From Scalesia atractyloides (lineage: Eukaryota > Streptophyta > Magnoliopsida > Asterales > Asteraceae), in contig CAMTDV010000003.1 in NCBI GenBank assembly GCA_947069175.1, forward strand, positions 46,401,194 through 46,465,193: DNA of 64,000 nucleotides. Direction: 5' to 3'. Position numbers and translations under genes: made by a program. Below, piece by piece: positions 32,028 through 44,863 of the stretch (position 1 is its first letter; every line of letters begins with the position of its first letter). The notes below the pieces were generated by a model. The model was not told the DNA's origin. It did not search any database and worked only from the letters and a program-made list of their open reading frames with translations.

Positions 32028-35000
32028 TGTAACACCTCGTAAAAATCGTGTCCAATAGTATAACGACACATGCCATTACTTTTATAATAAGTCCATTATG
32101 GACTAATAAGGACTAAAGGTGTCAACATGCTTAATGAAGCCTTTGAGCGACCTTCTGATGTCAACATACATAAACCGAGCCTCTAAGTGACCATTAGTGT
32201 CAACATGCTTAAACTTGGCCTCTGAGTGACCATTAGTGTCAACATGCCCAGCCTCTGAGTGACATCAGAGTCAACATGCTTATACTGAGCCTCTAAGTGA
32301 TCATTTACGAAATCCTAACTCTTATACGTGCCACTTGTTGGACGAGAGAGCTTAATTATGTAAATATATGAAAGTTGGATAATGGAGGGGTTAAAAGTGT
32401 CAACATGTTAATTTATACCTTCGAGTGACCTTTTAACGAACCGAGAGCTCGACAATGTCCGGGCATACTCCTGGGTACACCAAATATTGGTTACGGAGGG
32501 CTAAATGTGCTATAAAGGTGTTTTAGGAGGTTTTAATAAGTTGAGGGGCTAAATGTGACAAACTCTAAAAGTTTCCATGGGGCGCTCGTGGGGCGTGAGA
32601 GACCCTGGCCAAGTCTCTCGTGGCCCGCCAGAGACCTGTATCTGCAGAAAATTGCCTTGGCCTCCACACGTGTTGCCAAAAACCATTTGATTCGAAACCA
32701 TGGACTTCCAAACTGTTATGCCACGTTTTAGGACTCTTGTAAGCTCCCTCTAACACCCCTTCACACCTGGCATCACCTCCTTCAAGCTCTCCAACTAGAA
32801 ATAGGTGCTAAGGTTCACCATTTGAACTTCATCTTTCTCATTCTCATTCTATCTCCCTCCTCTAGAAGTTGCTAACTGAAAAGAGTATCCAGCTTAGTTC
32901 TGTTGCATTCTAGGAATCACTTGTAAGTGTTCCTTTCTCTTGCATTTTCATTTATAGGCTTTTATAGCCAAAAGTCAAGCGTTTTACAAAAAACGCCTTG
33001 ACTTTTTGTTAAGACCATTATGGTCCAGCCATCGTTCGTAACGAACATGGCTAAGTGATCGTAATAAAATAGGTGTTAGTCCCTATTAAGGGCACCTCCT
33101 AAAGATCACATTTGCTAGACCACTTGACAGGTCAAAGTTATAATATTAAAAAGTCAAACAGGCCATTTTTCGGAAATGTTATAATCTGAGCTTATAAATG
33201 TTATGAAACATGTTTTGAAACTTAAGCAAGTTGGTAATAACTATTAGAGCATGTAAGAACATGTTCGGCTCGTCAATTTCAGTTCTAGGGTCGGTTCGCA
33301 ACCGAAAGTCGTGAAGTTTGACTTCCGCTTTGACTTTAGATTCTGACCCGATTAGATTAGTTAGCTACTGATCTAAGGTTGCATTATGATCGTAATATAA
33401 TGTAGCATAGCCCGCTGAGGTTAATTACAAGATCTTAATCAGAATCTGAGTTTATGTATAAGTTCCATAAATATGCCATTTTGACAAAAATGCCCTTTTT
33501 ATGTAAAATAAGGTTTAAACGATAATGAACTTGAACATTAATTACCTACTGATGTAATATCATAAGTAGGATTATTTGGGATGTCAAATCAGTTTATAAA
33601 CTGAGTATATGAACAAGTCCTCGATAAATGACGATAACGCCCTTGTGGCTCATAAAACGGTTTTAATCATACCTTTTCATATAAAATCTTTTACCTACTG
33701 ATATGTTATATTAAATAACATACCTAAAACATATAAACCTAATTTTAACATCAGTTCTCATTAAACATCACACAATTCGTCATTTTACGACATAAGCGCC
33801 GTTTCGGCGCATAGTAAGGTATTAAACCATGTTTACCAACCAAGACTTGTTACCTACTGATTTTAAAACTTATTTTAAATATTTTTACAGTAGGTATATG
33901 ATATAAACTCAAATTCCCAAATAATTTATAAAAATATGTGTAAAATGACCAAAATGCCCTTTCGGTGCATAGTTTGGTCATTAATGATAAATTACACATA
34001 TTATCATGTTCCAACTGATATTATATCATAAATTTAATACTTTTCCAGAATACTTATCGTTATAATATTAAAATATATTCAAGTTCCTTTTATACGGTAT
34101 GAAATTACCAAAATGCCCTTATGAGGCATAATTCGTTTTAAAACCTTAACGGGCGTATAAGTTGATATCCTACTGATATTACAACTTATTTAAAGTATAA
34201 TGGCATGTACAAATTGTCCCTGAGTTATCCGGTTACCCGATATCGCTGATATGCGTACGGTTAAGTATATGTAACTAGTTTACGGAAATTAACGAAACGG
34301 GTTTAACCTGTCACCCATATTATACAATTCAAAGTACTTGTTGGGTTTAAACTACATTATATCCGGTCATCGCTTAATCTAGCGTATTTTACCGTTACTG
34401 ATCATGTACGCTAGTCGGTCTAAGTCTATGACTCATATAAGACCGTTAGCATTTAATTGGTTAGCTTATGCCATAATCCAGACTAGAGCCTTCCGGTAAA
34501 TGCTATCTTCACTTAGTTCGTTTTGAATACGGCTGAGATATTAAATCTTGCATATTAAAATCAAGACTAGCTCAGGTAAATACTCTCGACTTATTTCCCC
34601 TATACGGGCTTGGGTTATGATAAACTATTACCGCTTTGTCAGAAATGGGATCAATTGAATGCCGGATTGTGGCTAGTAAATCCGCATATTCCTTTTCCAT
34701 CAGTTTTATTTGATAACTTAAACATCGGGGGTTAACTACCGTGTCCTGGATATCCTCAGCTCATTACATTAGATAATGGCCACGACCTAAGCACGGGGTG
34801 TAGCTATGCACCTGACAGACGCTCATGCTAAAAACTTACCCACGAAGTTGGGGATAACTCCTTCATGAGTTCTTAAGTGGTGTGTACGTTAATCATGTCT
34901 TGGTTTTCGCGTTGGGCCCTGTATGTATGGACAAACATGTGAATTTGTTAACAAGGTTACAAAGTAACTTTCCCAAGTTATAAAAGATTTTGTGCCATGT

Positions 35001-35395
35001 GCACCTAAAATCATTTTCAAATGTTTTCAAAATGAGTCAGTTGGGTGTATCTACCAGCGAAAGCTGACGTATTTTCAAAAGATTAAGCTTGCAGGTACAA
35101 TACGAAATAGGCTGGAAGCTGCTCGGTAGTGATAAGAGGATCTTGCAAATCCTAGATCTGCCCTAAAGTCTGTTATACACATTTTTGTACATTTTATGAT
35201 CCGCTTGTGGATTTTCTATTACGAGTCGTCTGTATATTATTTTGTATTTTGAACATTTGGTTTGCAATGTAATTTTACTCCAAGAGTTCCGTTGTACTGT
35301 GTTTAATTGACTATGATGATATTAACTTACGTCACGATATTCCCCACCCGTGCCCACTGGTGTTTGGATTGGCTGTGGAAAGCCGGGGTGTGACA
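32028..35395 (+). repeat. 3' LTR of element J (about 3.37 kb)
   Basis: Begins TGTAACACCTCG right after the purine tract and ends GGGGTGTGACA at 35395. A short repeated motif (CTAAGTGACCATTAGTGTCAACATGC) occurs about four times at 32130-32290. No coding sequence is seen in 3.4 kb. The right end is inferred from the motif alone, since there is no second LTR to compare. Confidence 0.65.
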
Positions 35396-35403
35396 CAAAC
35401 ATA

Positions 35404-35515
35404 TCAGGAGAGATATAGCCCAATGGTGTTGGTGAGTTAGACAAGGTGTAGAATGGGTGGAGGTCATGGGTTCAATCCCCATGGTATTCAAGTTTAGTCA
35501 TTCAAAAAAAGGAAA
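35404..35515 (+). mobile_element. tRNA-derived SINE-like sequence
   Basis: TATAGCCCAATGG resembles Pol III box A, and GGGTTCAATCCCC 58 bases later matches box B. The stretch ends TCATTCAAAAAAAGG, a short A-rich tail. This is the layout of a small plant SINE. Confidence 0.5.
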
Positions 35516-37222
35516 GATCTTTGACATGAAAGATTTCAGATTGCCTTTCTTTACAATGGTCAGCGCTTTTTGAAAAGATACCTTCTTCGCATTAGGCAAA
35601 GCCCCCACTTCTCCTTTAGTTTGTGGCCGCTTACTAGATGTTTTTCTCATCAGCTCCTAAACTAGACTCCCCTCCTCAACATCCGTTGGCGTAGATGTGG
35701 GAGTTGCACCGGTAGGAGTCCCACCTGAAGTAATGCTCCCAACACTCTTACTAACTTCCACATCATCAGTTTTGTTACCTCTTTTACAACCTGCAACACC
35801 AAGCACCTCGAATGAGTCAGCTACAATGACATAATCATCTAACTAGACCTGACGAGCACGCGACAAACCTTTACACGACCGGGAGTCTAGAACCAGCACA
35901 AATTTCCCCACTTTCTTCTTGATCACAACAACACTTACAGGTTTCTTTAGTGCCCTCTCAGACTTGCTATTATCTAGGCCAATCCCCAAGTTGCGCTAAG
36001 AACCTGCACATGAGACACGTTGCGGACAAGTTAGCTGTTGTCAAGACATGGCCTTACAAGGTTTCGGTCTCGGAATTCATGCACCTAGTCCCACATGTAG
36101 AGGCGCAACCAACAAGGCAATATCAAGGAATATTAAGTTGACTTTCACACACTCATACTAGGTATATTCCTCTAGGCCTGTGGTCCTAACACTAATAATC
36201 CTTACCTTTCCTCGAAAGCATGTTGAAAAGGGGACACTCTACGCACATAATCAAAAGGGGGTTAGAAGGAAACCACAAACAGTATAGAAAACACGACGTG
36301 AACTTACCAATACCACCCTCAGTGTAAATAGGCATTTGGCAGCTGTCAAGCTTCCACCAAAGACTCAAGCGCACAACAATGAGTGTTTTCTCCCCAAAGG
36401 GCCGGCTGGGTAATGACCACAACTTCGTAGACCACTCCGCAGTCTTAGGTATAGGAAGGTCCTCTTACTCAACCTCTTCCACCCCACGGAAAGTCATCAC
36501 CACCAGGATCACCGCGTCTTTGATATAAAAGAACTTTCCTTTCCAATCGTGAAAGCTTTTCAGAGGAACGGGCAATAATTTCTTCATGCCACCTCGCAAG
36601 ACAAAGAAATAAAAGCCCATGTTACAACCCAACTGGTAAAAAGCCCTAATCTGGTCCTCCATCGGCACAACCCCTTGAGACTGAAGATAAACTCAAATTG
36701 TCATATGCGAACCATACCCAAAGGACTCAATTGAGAAATGCAAAACTAAGATAGCCCCAAAGAACTGAGAAATGGGGAGCCGGAAGTTACCCACATGAAA
36801 AAAAATTGACAAACAACGTGACGAAATCAGGGGGATCGGTTGTTGTTTGCCCTGGTACCGGATATTTGCCCCCATACGTCGGGAAGTGTAGACCACTAAA
36901 AATTGTCAAAAGCAGCTTAATTCCATTTTAACGGCGGAAAAATATCAGACACCTCCTCCGATTCCCGGTCAACATTCTCGGTTTGAAAAGAAGTTGACAT
37001 AGAGGAAAGAATCATGGATGAGTACGAAGAAGAAATCTGAATGTTCTATGGATAATCTTCAAGAACAATGATGAAGGAGATGAAGATCAAAAGGAAACAA
37101 GAAATGTTTCAAGGGAGAAGTGTTTGCAATACAAGCCTTAGTCGACTATTTATACCCATCAATTTGATGTGACGGGTAACCGTGCCCGCCAATTGCGGCA
37201 CACGCCGAACCATAGGGCGACA
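35516..37222 (-). pseudogene. Element G: Tat antisense ORF region, left part
   Basis: The minus strand reads IRAFYQLGCNMGFYFF and DWKGKFFYIKDAVI (36665-36500), and upstream HVGNFRLPISQFFGAIL. These parallel the same blocks of element C's antisense ORF (FRIFYQLHCSMGFY, GNFRLPATNFFIEIL). The Lys/Ser-rich middle part lies at 35520-36000. The region is related to C but clearly diverged, with several stops. It stops at 37222, where element D is inserted. Confidence 0.7.
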
Positions 37223-38478
37223 TGTCACAACCCCTAACCCTACCCTTGGCAGGAGCCGTGAGCAGATACAAGTGGTAATGGTGTTTATTAAAATTATCAG
37301 ACTGGAATTTTCATCAGGACCGGGTGTTAGGAAAAATTATCCGAGTTTTTCAAAACACCGTAGTTTTCATTTCATAAACTGTGGGATGAAACCCATATAC
37401 ACATAAAGGATTTTCAAAGTGATAAACCCTTGATTACAAAACACGTTTTATTCAAGTTTACATAGCCACTTATTTAAGCTTGTGTGCCTCATAGCACTTT
37501 TTCTTATCTTCACAGTAAATCACCTGAAACGCGTTTTAAAAACATTTGGTCAGCGAAAAAATACTGGTGAGTTCATTCAATTTATAAATGACACATTATT
37601 GTAATCACAACATTAAGAGTTTTTATATTTGTTTACATCTTTCAATTACCCACAGTACTTGTCACTCGCCCATTTCGGTGAGTGTGATCATATTACTATT
37701 GGCTAACCCTTTGTCCAATAGTAAAACTTATCAAGTAATGTATACAAAACCCCACCTACTAGCTAGAATTTAAGAATACAAAGACTTAATCACTGTAACT
37801 ACAACTAGAAAACAAATTGGGTTTTGAAAGCATTTGATAAAAGGGAATGACTCACTTTGTAGATTTAGGTTTTCAGTAATAGCCTGCTGGTCTAAGTCTT
37901 GGGTTCCTAATTAAACACACAATGCAACACGTATTAGTGTATTAACGCATTTCAACTTTAACGATAATCACGAGATCAAAACCACAACGCAGATGACAAA
38001 GTATAGCCTTATTTAGGCAGCATTTAAACATCTGTTGCTTTGGTTTCAAATCAATCGGATAGGGTATCGTACCAGTGATTTGGATTAGCACGCTGGCTAC
38101 AGAGCAGAGTTTTAGGGCTTCGGTTATTATAGCAGTACTACGAGAGAGAAAAGATTTTGAGCGATTTGAAATGTCCAATTCTCGCTCCATTTATAGCTGG
38201 AGTTCAACCTCATCGCGTCGGGCGACTAGGTTTCTCTTTCACCTTCGCGTAACGCGAAGGGGTAGTCTAGGGCATAGGTGGCAAGAGTCACCACGTAGGC
38301 ATGCCACATGGTGCTACGTGTCTTCTGGCGAGCAAGGAGGCGTTGCATCACGCGACCACACTTCTTTATCACTGTTGCGTAGAGCGACGAGGCCCATAAC
38401 TGGTTTCTTCGTTTTTTGTGCTGGTTTTTGTCTTACGTGTTACGGGTTCGTTCTAGGGTACTTTTGGGTGTTGTTACA
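37223..38478 (-). repeat. 3' LTR of element D (1256 bp)
   Basis: Begins TGTCACAACCCC and ends GGTGTTGTTACA on the plus strand. The adjacent GTCCCCTACCTTG is the minus-strand polypurine tract. A TATAAATGG box on the minus strand lies at about 38188-38196. Confidence 0.92.
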
Positions 38479-38482
38479 TCGT

Positions 38483-40862
38483 CCCCTACCTTGTTTAAAA
38501 TCTCGCCCTCGAGATTCACTGAAATAGGTATGGATACTTTCGTCTCATTTCTGATTCTAATCCCAAGTATATTTGGGTCCTCTTTTCGAATCCCATTTTA
38601 CTTTGACTAGAAATCTTTTATGTTTGAGATTCTTAACCTTCCTATCTTTGATTTGGAGAGGTTTCTCAATAAATTTTAATTTTTCACTTACCTCTATATC
38701 TTGAAGAGGTAGCATCAAAGACTCATCGGCTAAACATTTCCTTAGATTACATACATGAAATACATCATGTATACCCACCATTTCTTCAGGTAACTGTAGC
38801 TTATAGGCTACTGGACAAATTCGCTTGATAACTTTAAATGGACCAACATACCTTGGACTTAACTTCCTTTCTTACCAAATCGAACTATTCCTTTCCAAGG
38901 AGGAACTTTTAACAGTACTTTGTCTCCAACTTGAAACTTTAATGGCTTGCGTCTATTACCTGCATAACTCTTTTGACGATCTCATGTTGTCTTTTACCTT
39001 TCATTGACTTGAATTATCTTATCTGTTGTTTCTTGTACAATTTATGCCCAACATACTAGAGTTCAGCATGTTCGTCCATAAAGTGCTTCAAATGGAGCAG
39101 CATTAATGCTTGTATGATAACTATTGTTATGGGAGAATTCCATTAATGGCAAATGATCATTCCAACTTCCTCCAAAATCTATTACACAAGCTCTTAACAT
39201 GTCTTCCAGTGTTTAAATTGTCCTCTCACTTTGTCCATCGGTTTAAGAATGATAAGTTGTACTTAACTTTAGTTGTGTTCCCATAGCTTTTTGGAAAGTT
39301 GTCCAAAAATGAGAAGTGAAGCGACTATCTCTATAAGACACAATGGATAACAGAATTCCATGTAATGAAACCATTTCATCTACATATAGCTTAGCTAATC
39401 TTTCTATACTAAAGGTTTACTTCATTAGTAGAAAATGAGCTGACTTAGTTAAACGATCCACAATCACCCAGACTGTGTCATTACCTTTTCTCGTTTTGGG
39501 TAATTTGGTGTAAGTGCAGTTCCTGTCGGGTAACTGTGCTTTATCAGTTATGATCAACGATCAACAAAGTCAAAGGTCCAAGTCAACAAATGTCAAAGAA
39601 TAAACCAAGTCTTATGTGAAATGTTGTCCGAGTTTGTTATTATGTCTAGTCCGAATTTATTATAAGTTCCAATAGCTTAGTCACACTTATGTAGTCTAGT
39701 TTTGTTAGTAGTTGATTGTAAAGTCCGAATTTATGTAAATTCGGATAGGGTTGTTTGGTGTATCTCGGATAATGTATTTTGTCTGGGTTTAGTCCTTAGC
39801 CTATATATATATGTGTGTGTGTGTGGTGTATAGGTTATATTAGGGTAAGCTTTGTGCACCTCTCACAACCTCTTGTAATCCTCCTGGTTGCACATTCTAG
39901 AGAGAGAGACACTATGTGTTAGTGAGAGAAAGCTAGGGTTTAGATCTTTGTGATCTAAACCAGCTTGTAGAACATGATGTATACTCGTTCGGTAATGTAA
40001 ATCTGTGTTGATTGTTATGAATGAATGAGTTTCTCCTACATCTTATTCTCTGTCTTCTTTATTTATGTTGTTTCACGTCATGAATCAAGTGCAATGTTGG
40101 TGTTCATCATTAATCCAGTGCTTTCACATGTGGTAACAAAGTCCATTATTATTAATTCCCATTTCCATACTGACATTTCTAATTGTTGAAGTAAACCTGA
40201 AGGATCTGATGTTTAGCTTTAACTTGCGAACATGTCAAACACTTAGAAACAAAATTAGCTATATCCTTTTTCATTCCTATCCACCAAAAATTCTTCCTCA
40301 AATCTCAATCATCTTGTCACTACAAGGATGCATCGTATACTTAGACTTATGAGCTTCCTCTAAAATTCTATGTCGCATGTTTCCTTGAACATGTACCCAG
40401 ATTCTTTTCTTATGGAATCTCCAAATTCCATATGTTCCTTTTTTCTAGTTCCTTCATTATTCCTTTTAATCCTTCAGCATCATATGGATCACTGTTCGTT
40501 GGGTACTCTTCAATTGTTCCATTAAATCTATCTGTAGATTCAATCTGAGAGCACGTACTCATTTTGGCTTTTCATGATACTTACAACTTAAAGCATCAGC
40601 TACACATTAGTTTTACCTTCATGATATTGGATATCACAATCGTAGTCACTAAAATTTCCATCCATCGTTTTTGCCTCATATTTAACTCTTTGTTCCCAAA
40701 AATATGTCTTAAGCTTTTATGATCCGTAAAAATGGTAAACTTACTACCATACAAATAATGTCTCCAAATTTTGGGGGCAAAAATTTTTCCTCCTAGTTCT
40801 AAATCATGAGTTGTATAGTCTTCTTCATGCTTCTTCAGTTGCCTAGACGCGTAAGCAATCAT
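38483..40862 (-). pseudogene. Element D RNase H, integrase and C-terminal domain
   Basis: Minus strand: YASRQLKKHEEDYTTHDLEL (40850 on), then FTDHKSLRHIF (RNase H). Integrase pieces follow on both sides of a solo LTR: MSVWKWELIIMDFVT at about 40185-40140 and KGNDTVWVIVDRLTKSAHF at about 39490-39430. The end reads MVGIHDVFHVCNLRKCL and VKVKWDSKRGPKYTW (38781-38560). The join across 39509-40128 restores continuity of the family motif, which proves the insertion. Several stops are present. Confidence 0.85.
39509..40128 (+). mobile_element. Solo LTR (620 bp) in integrase of element D
   Basis: Begins TGTAAGTGCAG, ends GCTTTCACA. It is flanked by TTTGG (39504-39508) and TGTGG (40129-40133), one mismatch in five. 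A TATATATATATGTGTGTG tract at about 39802 could hold the TATA box. No internal sequence remains. Copia origin is likely from the length only. Confidence 0.8.
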
Positions 40863-41079
40863 CTTCTCCCATTACATCAAAACACATCCTAATCCTAATT
40901 TAAAAGCATCACAAAAGATTACAAAATCTTCAGTTCCTTTTGGTAATACAAGTATTGGTGCATTAGTTAATATTTGCTTCAAGGTCGTAAAAGTTTCTCC
41001 CTACTTGGATCCCCATTCAAACTTAACCGACTTACACGTTAACTTTGTTAATGGAACGACTATCCATGAAAAGTCTTGA

Positions 41080-42110
41080 ATAAAGCGTCAATAGTATCCT
41101 GCTAATCCTAGGAAACTTCTGACTTCTGTAGGTGACTTAGGGACTTTCCATTTGGTAATTGCCTCAATCTTTATAGGATCCACATGAATTCCTTCATGAT
41201 TAATCAAATGTTCTAAAAATTGTACTTCTTGCAACCAGAATTCACACTTGGAGAATTTAGCATAAAACTTCTTTTCTCTCAATATTGTTAAAAGTACATG
41301 TAGATGCTTAGCATGCTCTTCTTCACTTTTGGAATAGATAAGTATATCGTCTATGAAGATAATTACAAATTTATCCAAATATGGTTTACATATCATATTC
41401 ATCATGTCCATAAATGCTGCTGGAGCATTTGTTAGACCAAATGGCATACCTGTAAACTCATAATGACCATACCTTGTTCTGAAAGTAATTTTTGGAAATG
41501 TTCTCTTCCTGTACTTTCAGTTAATAGTATCCTGAGCGTAAATCGATTTTGGAAAAATATCAAGCTTCCTGGAGTTGATCAAATAGATCATCAATTCTCG
41601 GTAATGGGTACCGATTCTTGATTGTGGCCTTATTTAACTCCCTATAATCGATACACATACGCATCGAACCATCTTTCTTCTTGACAAACAACACATGTGC
41701 TCCCCAAGTGGATGAGCTTGGTTGTATGAAACCTTTCTCTAGCAATTCATCTAATTGCTTCTTTAATTCCAGCATCTCTGTCCGTGCTAGTCGATAAGGT
41801 GCTTTAGCAACTGGTGCAGTTCCAAGTATAAGATGAATTCTAAATTCTAGGTAGATGTTCTAGGAAAACGTCGGGGTACTCTGATACTACCAGAATTTCC
41901 GTCTGTTCCTTGCTTTTAGTGTTAATGATTACAAAGATCATATAAATTATGCGTTGCTTCCATGCATAACTTGCGGCTCCAATTACAGAGATGAATTTTG
42001 TTGACTTGATCGGCTTATTTCCTTGGATTATGATCATCTCTCCTATTGGCGTACGAATCTCAACAGAATTCTGATCACATAGGATTGAGCATGATAACCA
42101 ATCCAAGTCG
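41080..42110 (-). pseudogene. Element D reverse transcriptase and protease end
   Basis: Minus strand: DWLSCSILCDQNSVEI region (42106 on) is the end of protease. RT blocks are FIQPSSSTWGAHVLFVKKKD and MRMCIDYRELNKATIKNRY (41715-41610), then MPFGLTNAPAAFM (41447) with FIDDILIYSKSEEEHAKHL. A TGA-type gap and frame change at about 41450-41560 separates the two halves. Confidence 0.9.
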
Positions 42111-42319
42111 TAGTACTACATCGAATCTAGCTAGATTCACTGGTAGCAGGTTTGCCGTAAACTTAAGTCCTAATAATTCTATCTTCCTTCCTTGAAGTAC
42201 TTCACACATGTTGGTGGGGGTTTCCTTCTGCCGTTTCTACCGTACAAGCTTGACTAAGCTTAGTTAACGATTGATTAAGCACTTGACAAAATGCAGTATT
42301 TATAAAACTTTGATTTGCA

Positions 42320-43560
42320 CCAGAGTTATTTAGCATAGACATCATAGACAAGAAACGTACCAGCGATCACGTCTGGAATCATCGCTACCTCCTGCGCAGT
42401 AAGTGCGAATGCTCTTGCGTTCTTCTTAGCTCCCTCTGCTGCTTTTGTCTTGTTGTCAAGTGCTTTTGCTAACTTTGGGCAATTTAGCCGGATGTGACTA
42501 GTTTTTCTACATTTAAAGCAAAAGCTGGATTTTCTTCTACAATGCTCTTCTTTATGTCCAGGAGCTTTGCAAAAGTAGTAGTACCAAGCACACCTTCCAG
42601 AATGCTTCTTGCAAATTCTACAGAAAAGTGGTGAAGATGACTGACCTTCTCCTCTTGTAGGTATTACCAGAACGAAATTCATGGATAATTTTCTAAGCTA
42701 ATTCTTTCTTCTTATTTTCTTCTCCTATGCGGATCAATCCGTCAGTCAAGGTATTTGCCAGCTCAACAGGTTCCTCAATAGTCTGAGGTCTAGCTGCCTT
42801 ACTGTATCATGGATTTCACTAATTAATCCCCAAATATAACAAGAAATTAGTACAGGTTCTGGCGAAGCCAAGGTTGGTACTATTCTTGCATATTCAAAGA
42901 ATTTTGTCGTATACTCGCAAAAATTCACATCAACCATTTTATGATTTAGGAGCTTATTAGCCATTTGTTCCTTTTCATGAGGGGGCAAAGCTACCTTTCT
43001 GTTATTTACTTAAATTCCTTCCAATTCATGGCATATGCCATATCACTACCTTTTGCCTAAAGAATCGTATTCCACTTTTCTAATGCCTCATCCCGAAAGT
43101 TATTAGAAGCAAAAATTACCTTATCTTCTTCAACATATTTACTGATCTTAAGAACAATTCAGTCTTTTCCAACCATCGCAGAGCAGCCATGGCTCCTTCG
43201 CTGCCGCGAATTCAGTTGGCTTCCAAGCTAGAAAGGCTTTGTAAGAACATCCAGAAGTTATTGCCTTCATTTTCTTAAGAAGTGGAGGTTTGATTGGGAT
43301 ATCATTATCTCCATTTACACTTTGGCTAAAAGCGTTGTTGTGATTATGTTTGCTACTTACAGCTTTATTATTTTATATAAGCACAGGGTTTCTAATGACT
43401 TCGATAATTAAAGGTATTGCGTCAGCTATTCCCTGAGCTATTATATTCTCTATAGACTTTTATCCAAAGAATTTTCATGGTTGTTCTGCCCAAATTGATT
43501 TACTTCATTTGACATCTGTATTGTAAACATATTTCAGATATTAATATCACAGAATAAAAT
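42320..43560 (-). pseudogene. Element D gag, zinc knuckle part
   Basis: Minus strand: gag core PPHEKEQMANKLLNHKMVD with EYTTKFFEYARIVPTL (42988-42850), then a complete CCHC knuckle CFKCRKTSHIRLNC (about 42525-42480). An aspartic-protease beginning VIAGTFLVYDVYAK follows. A stop separates gag core and knuckle. Upstream the frame is lost at the TA-flanked insertion near 43684. Confidence 0.75.
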
Positions 43561-43678
43561 AATCAAAATATCATAAACACAATTAGTCAGAGCATATTGT
43601 CAAAATCGTCGATCATTACGACTTTCACTCTTCTTATATATTATGTTTCATATACCTTACATACATTACCACACTTAC

Positions 43679-43683
<5 letters not shown>

Positions 43684-43709
<26 letters not shown>

Positions 43710-43713
43710 TGTA
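43684..43713. repeat. (GTAT)n microsatellite next to MITE
   Basis: Seven GTAT/ATGT units directly border the left end of the MITE at 43714. Confidence 0.95.
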
Positions 43714-44432
43714 TAGGGTAGGGTTCTAGAGTGAACTCTAGGTTGAGAGATTTTTAAAAAATGGCAAGATTGTAATTATAATGTTGTAACTTCCCTTTAA
43801 ATTAATTTATAGAAGGGTATTTGCGTCTTTTATAAATTGCATTTAAACAATATAATCAGAATTCCTAAAATCTTGCTAGTTTCCGTATATACAAGTACAC
43901 AGTTGTTAATGTATACACATGTGTACAGTCTCGATAGTTTTAGTTTATACAAGATACACAGATGTTAGTTTATGCACATGTGTATAGTCTCGCTAACTAT
44001 GAAATTATACAAGATACACAGCTGTTAGTTTATACACAAATGTACTTGAATAATACACATGTGTATAAATCTGGTTTATACCGACTTGTGGGAAAAAGAT
44101 GTAATTATACACAAGTGTATAAGTCTTGTATATACTGTCTAGTATACACATGTAAAAAAACATAATTTAATTAGGCTTAAAAGTTTTAAAAAGAACATAA
44201 AAGTTTACTTAAAAATAAACATTAGCCCTTTAATCTCTTATAAGTAAAATAATAGAGAAATAATTAACAATGAGAGAGAGAGAGAGGGAGTCAAAAGATG
44301 AGAAAATTAAGGAATTTTAATTAAAAGTACTTGACTAATATCAATCTTACCCTTTTAATCTAAAAAATAATCAAATGCCAAGATTAGTTCACTCAGTTCA
44401 TTCTTAAGAAGTTGTTCACAAATAATCCTAAT

Positions 44433-44436
<4 letters not shown>
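43714..44436 (+). mobile_element. TA-flanked MITE ('micron'-like), copy 1
   Basis: The same 0.7-kb sequence occurs inverted at 56917-57620. The ends are weak inverted repeats: TAGGGTAGGGTTCTAGAGTGAAC on the left; the right end read inverted starts TAGGATTAGGATT and ends GTGAAC. A GTAT tract and a TA tract border it, like the 'micron' type of MITE that sits in TA microsatellites. It contains several TACACATGTGTA-like palindromes. It interrupts gag of element D. Confidence 0.75.

Positions 44437-44482
<46 letters not shown>
44435..44482. repeat. (TA)n microsatellite
   Basis: About 24 TA units at the right edge of the MITE. Translating it gives a Tyr-Ile run that is not a protein. Confidence 0.95.
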
Positions 44483-44486
<4 letters not shown>

Positions 44487-44863
44487 AAGGTTAGTTTTAT
44501 CTTCGGAAGTGATGTTCTCTCTGGTCGTATTTCAATACGAGATTCTCTCCCATATGGCGGATCCGGTTGCCAGTATCCATCAGCTCTTCTCCATAATGGG
44601 GGAGTTCTGCCACATTTTCGAGGTTCATCGGGGGATATGCTGGGGGTGCAGGTTGGTAGTTTGGGTAGAATTGAAAAGGATCAGTCATTAGGTCTTGGAA
44701 AGCCCAGTCGTTGGTCCACCACTCTTCAACTGGGTATTGGTGGCATATTAAGGTCGATTTCATTGGTTACTTGTTTGAACATTTCATAATTTGCTAGACG
44801 TTGGTCTAATTCTTCCCATGTTAGTGGCATGGGTGTTGGGGTTTGAACTTTCTCCTTTAATTG
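44483..44863 (-). pseudogene. Element D gag, N-terminal part (between insertions)
   Basis: Minus strand: KVQTPTPMPLTWEELDQRLA then MFKQVTNEIDL (44850-44765), and ICHQYPVEEWWTNDWAFQDL with PNYQPAPPAYPPM. Gag-like, Pro-rich. It continues the gag start found at 49200-48900 on the other side of the solo LTR. Confidence 0.65.

Larger units (their letters stand above)
30118..35395 (+). mobile_element. Element J: 3' half of a Gypsy chromovirus with one long LTR
   Basis: Starts in mid-polyprotein with RNase H, continues through integrase and a chromodomain-like end, then a polypurine tract (AAGGGGGTGAGGA) and a 3.37-kb LTR. The 5' half and 5' LTR are absent. The break at about 30118 joins it to the truncated Copia K, so both lost their ends in one rearrangement or in successive ones. 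Confidence 0.85.

Noticed and set aside
44412..44789. Open frame with a Tyr-Ile run
   Set aside because: It is a translation of the (TA)n microsatellite followed by the antisense of element D gag.
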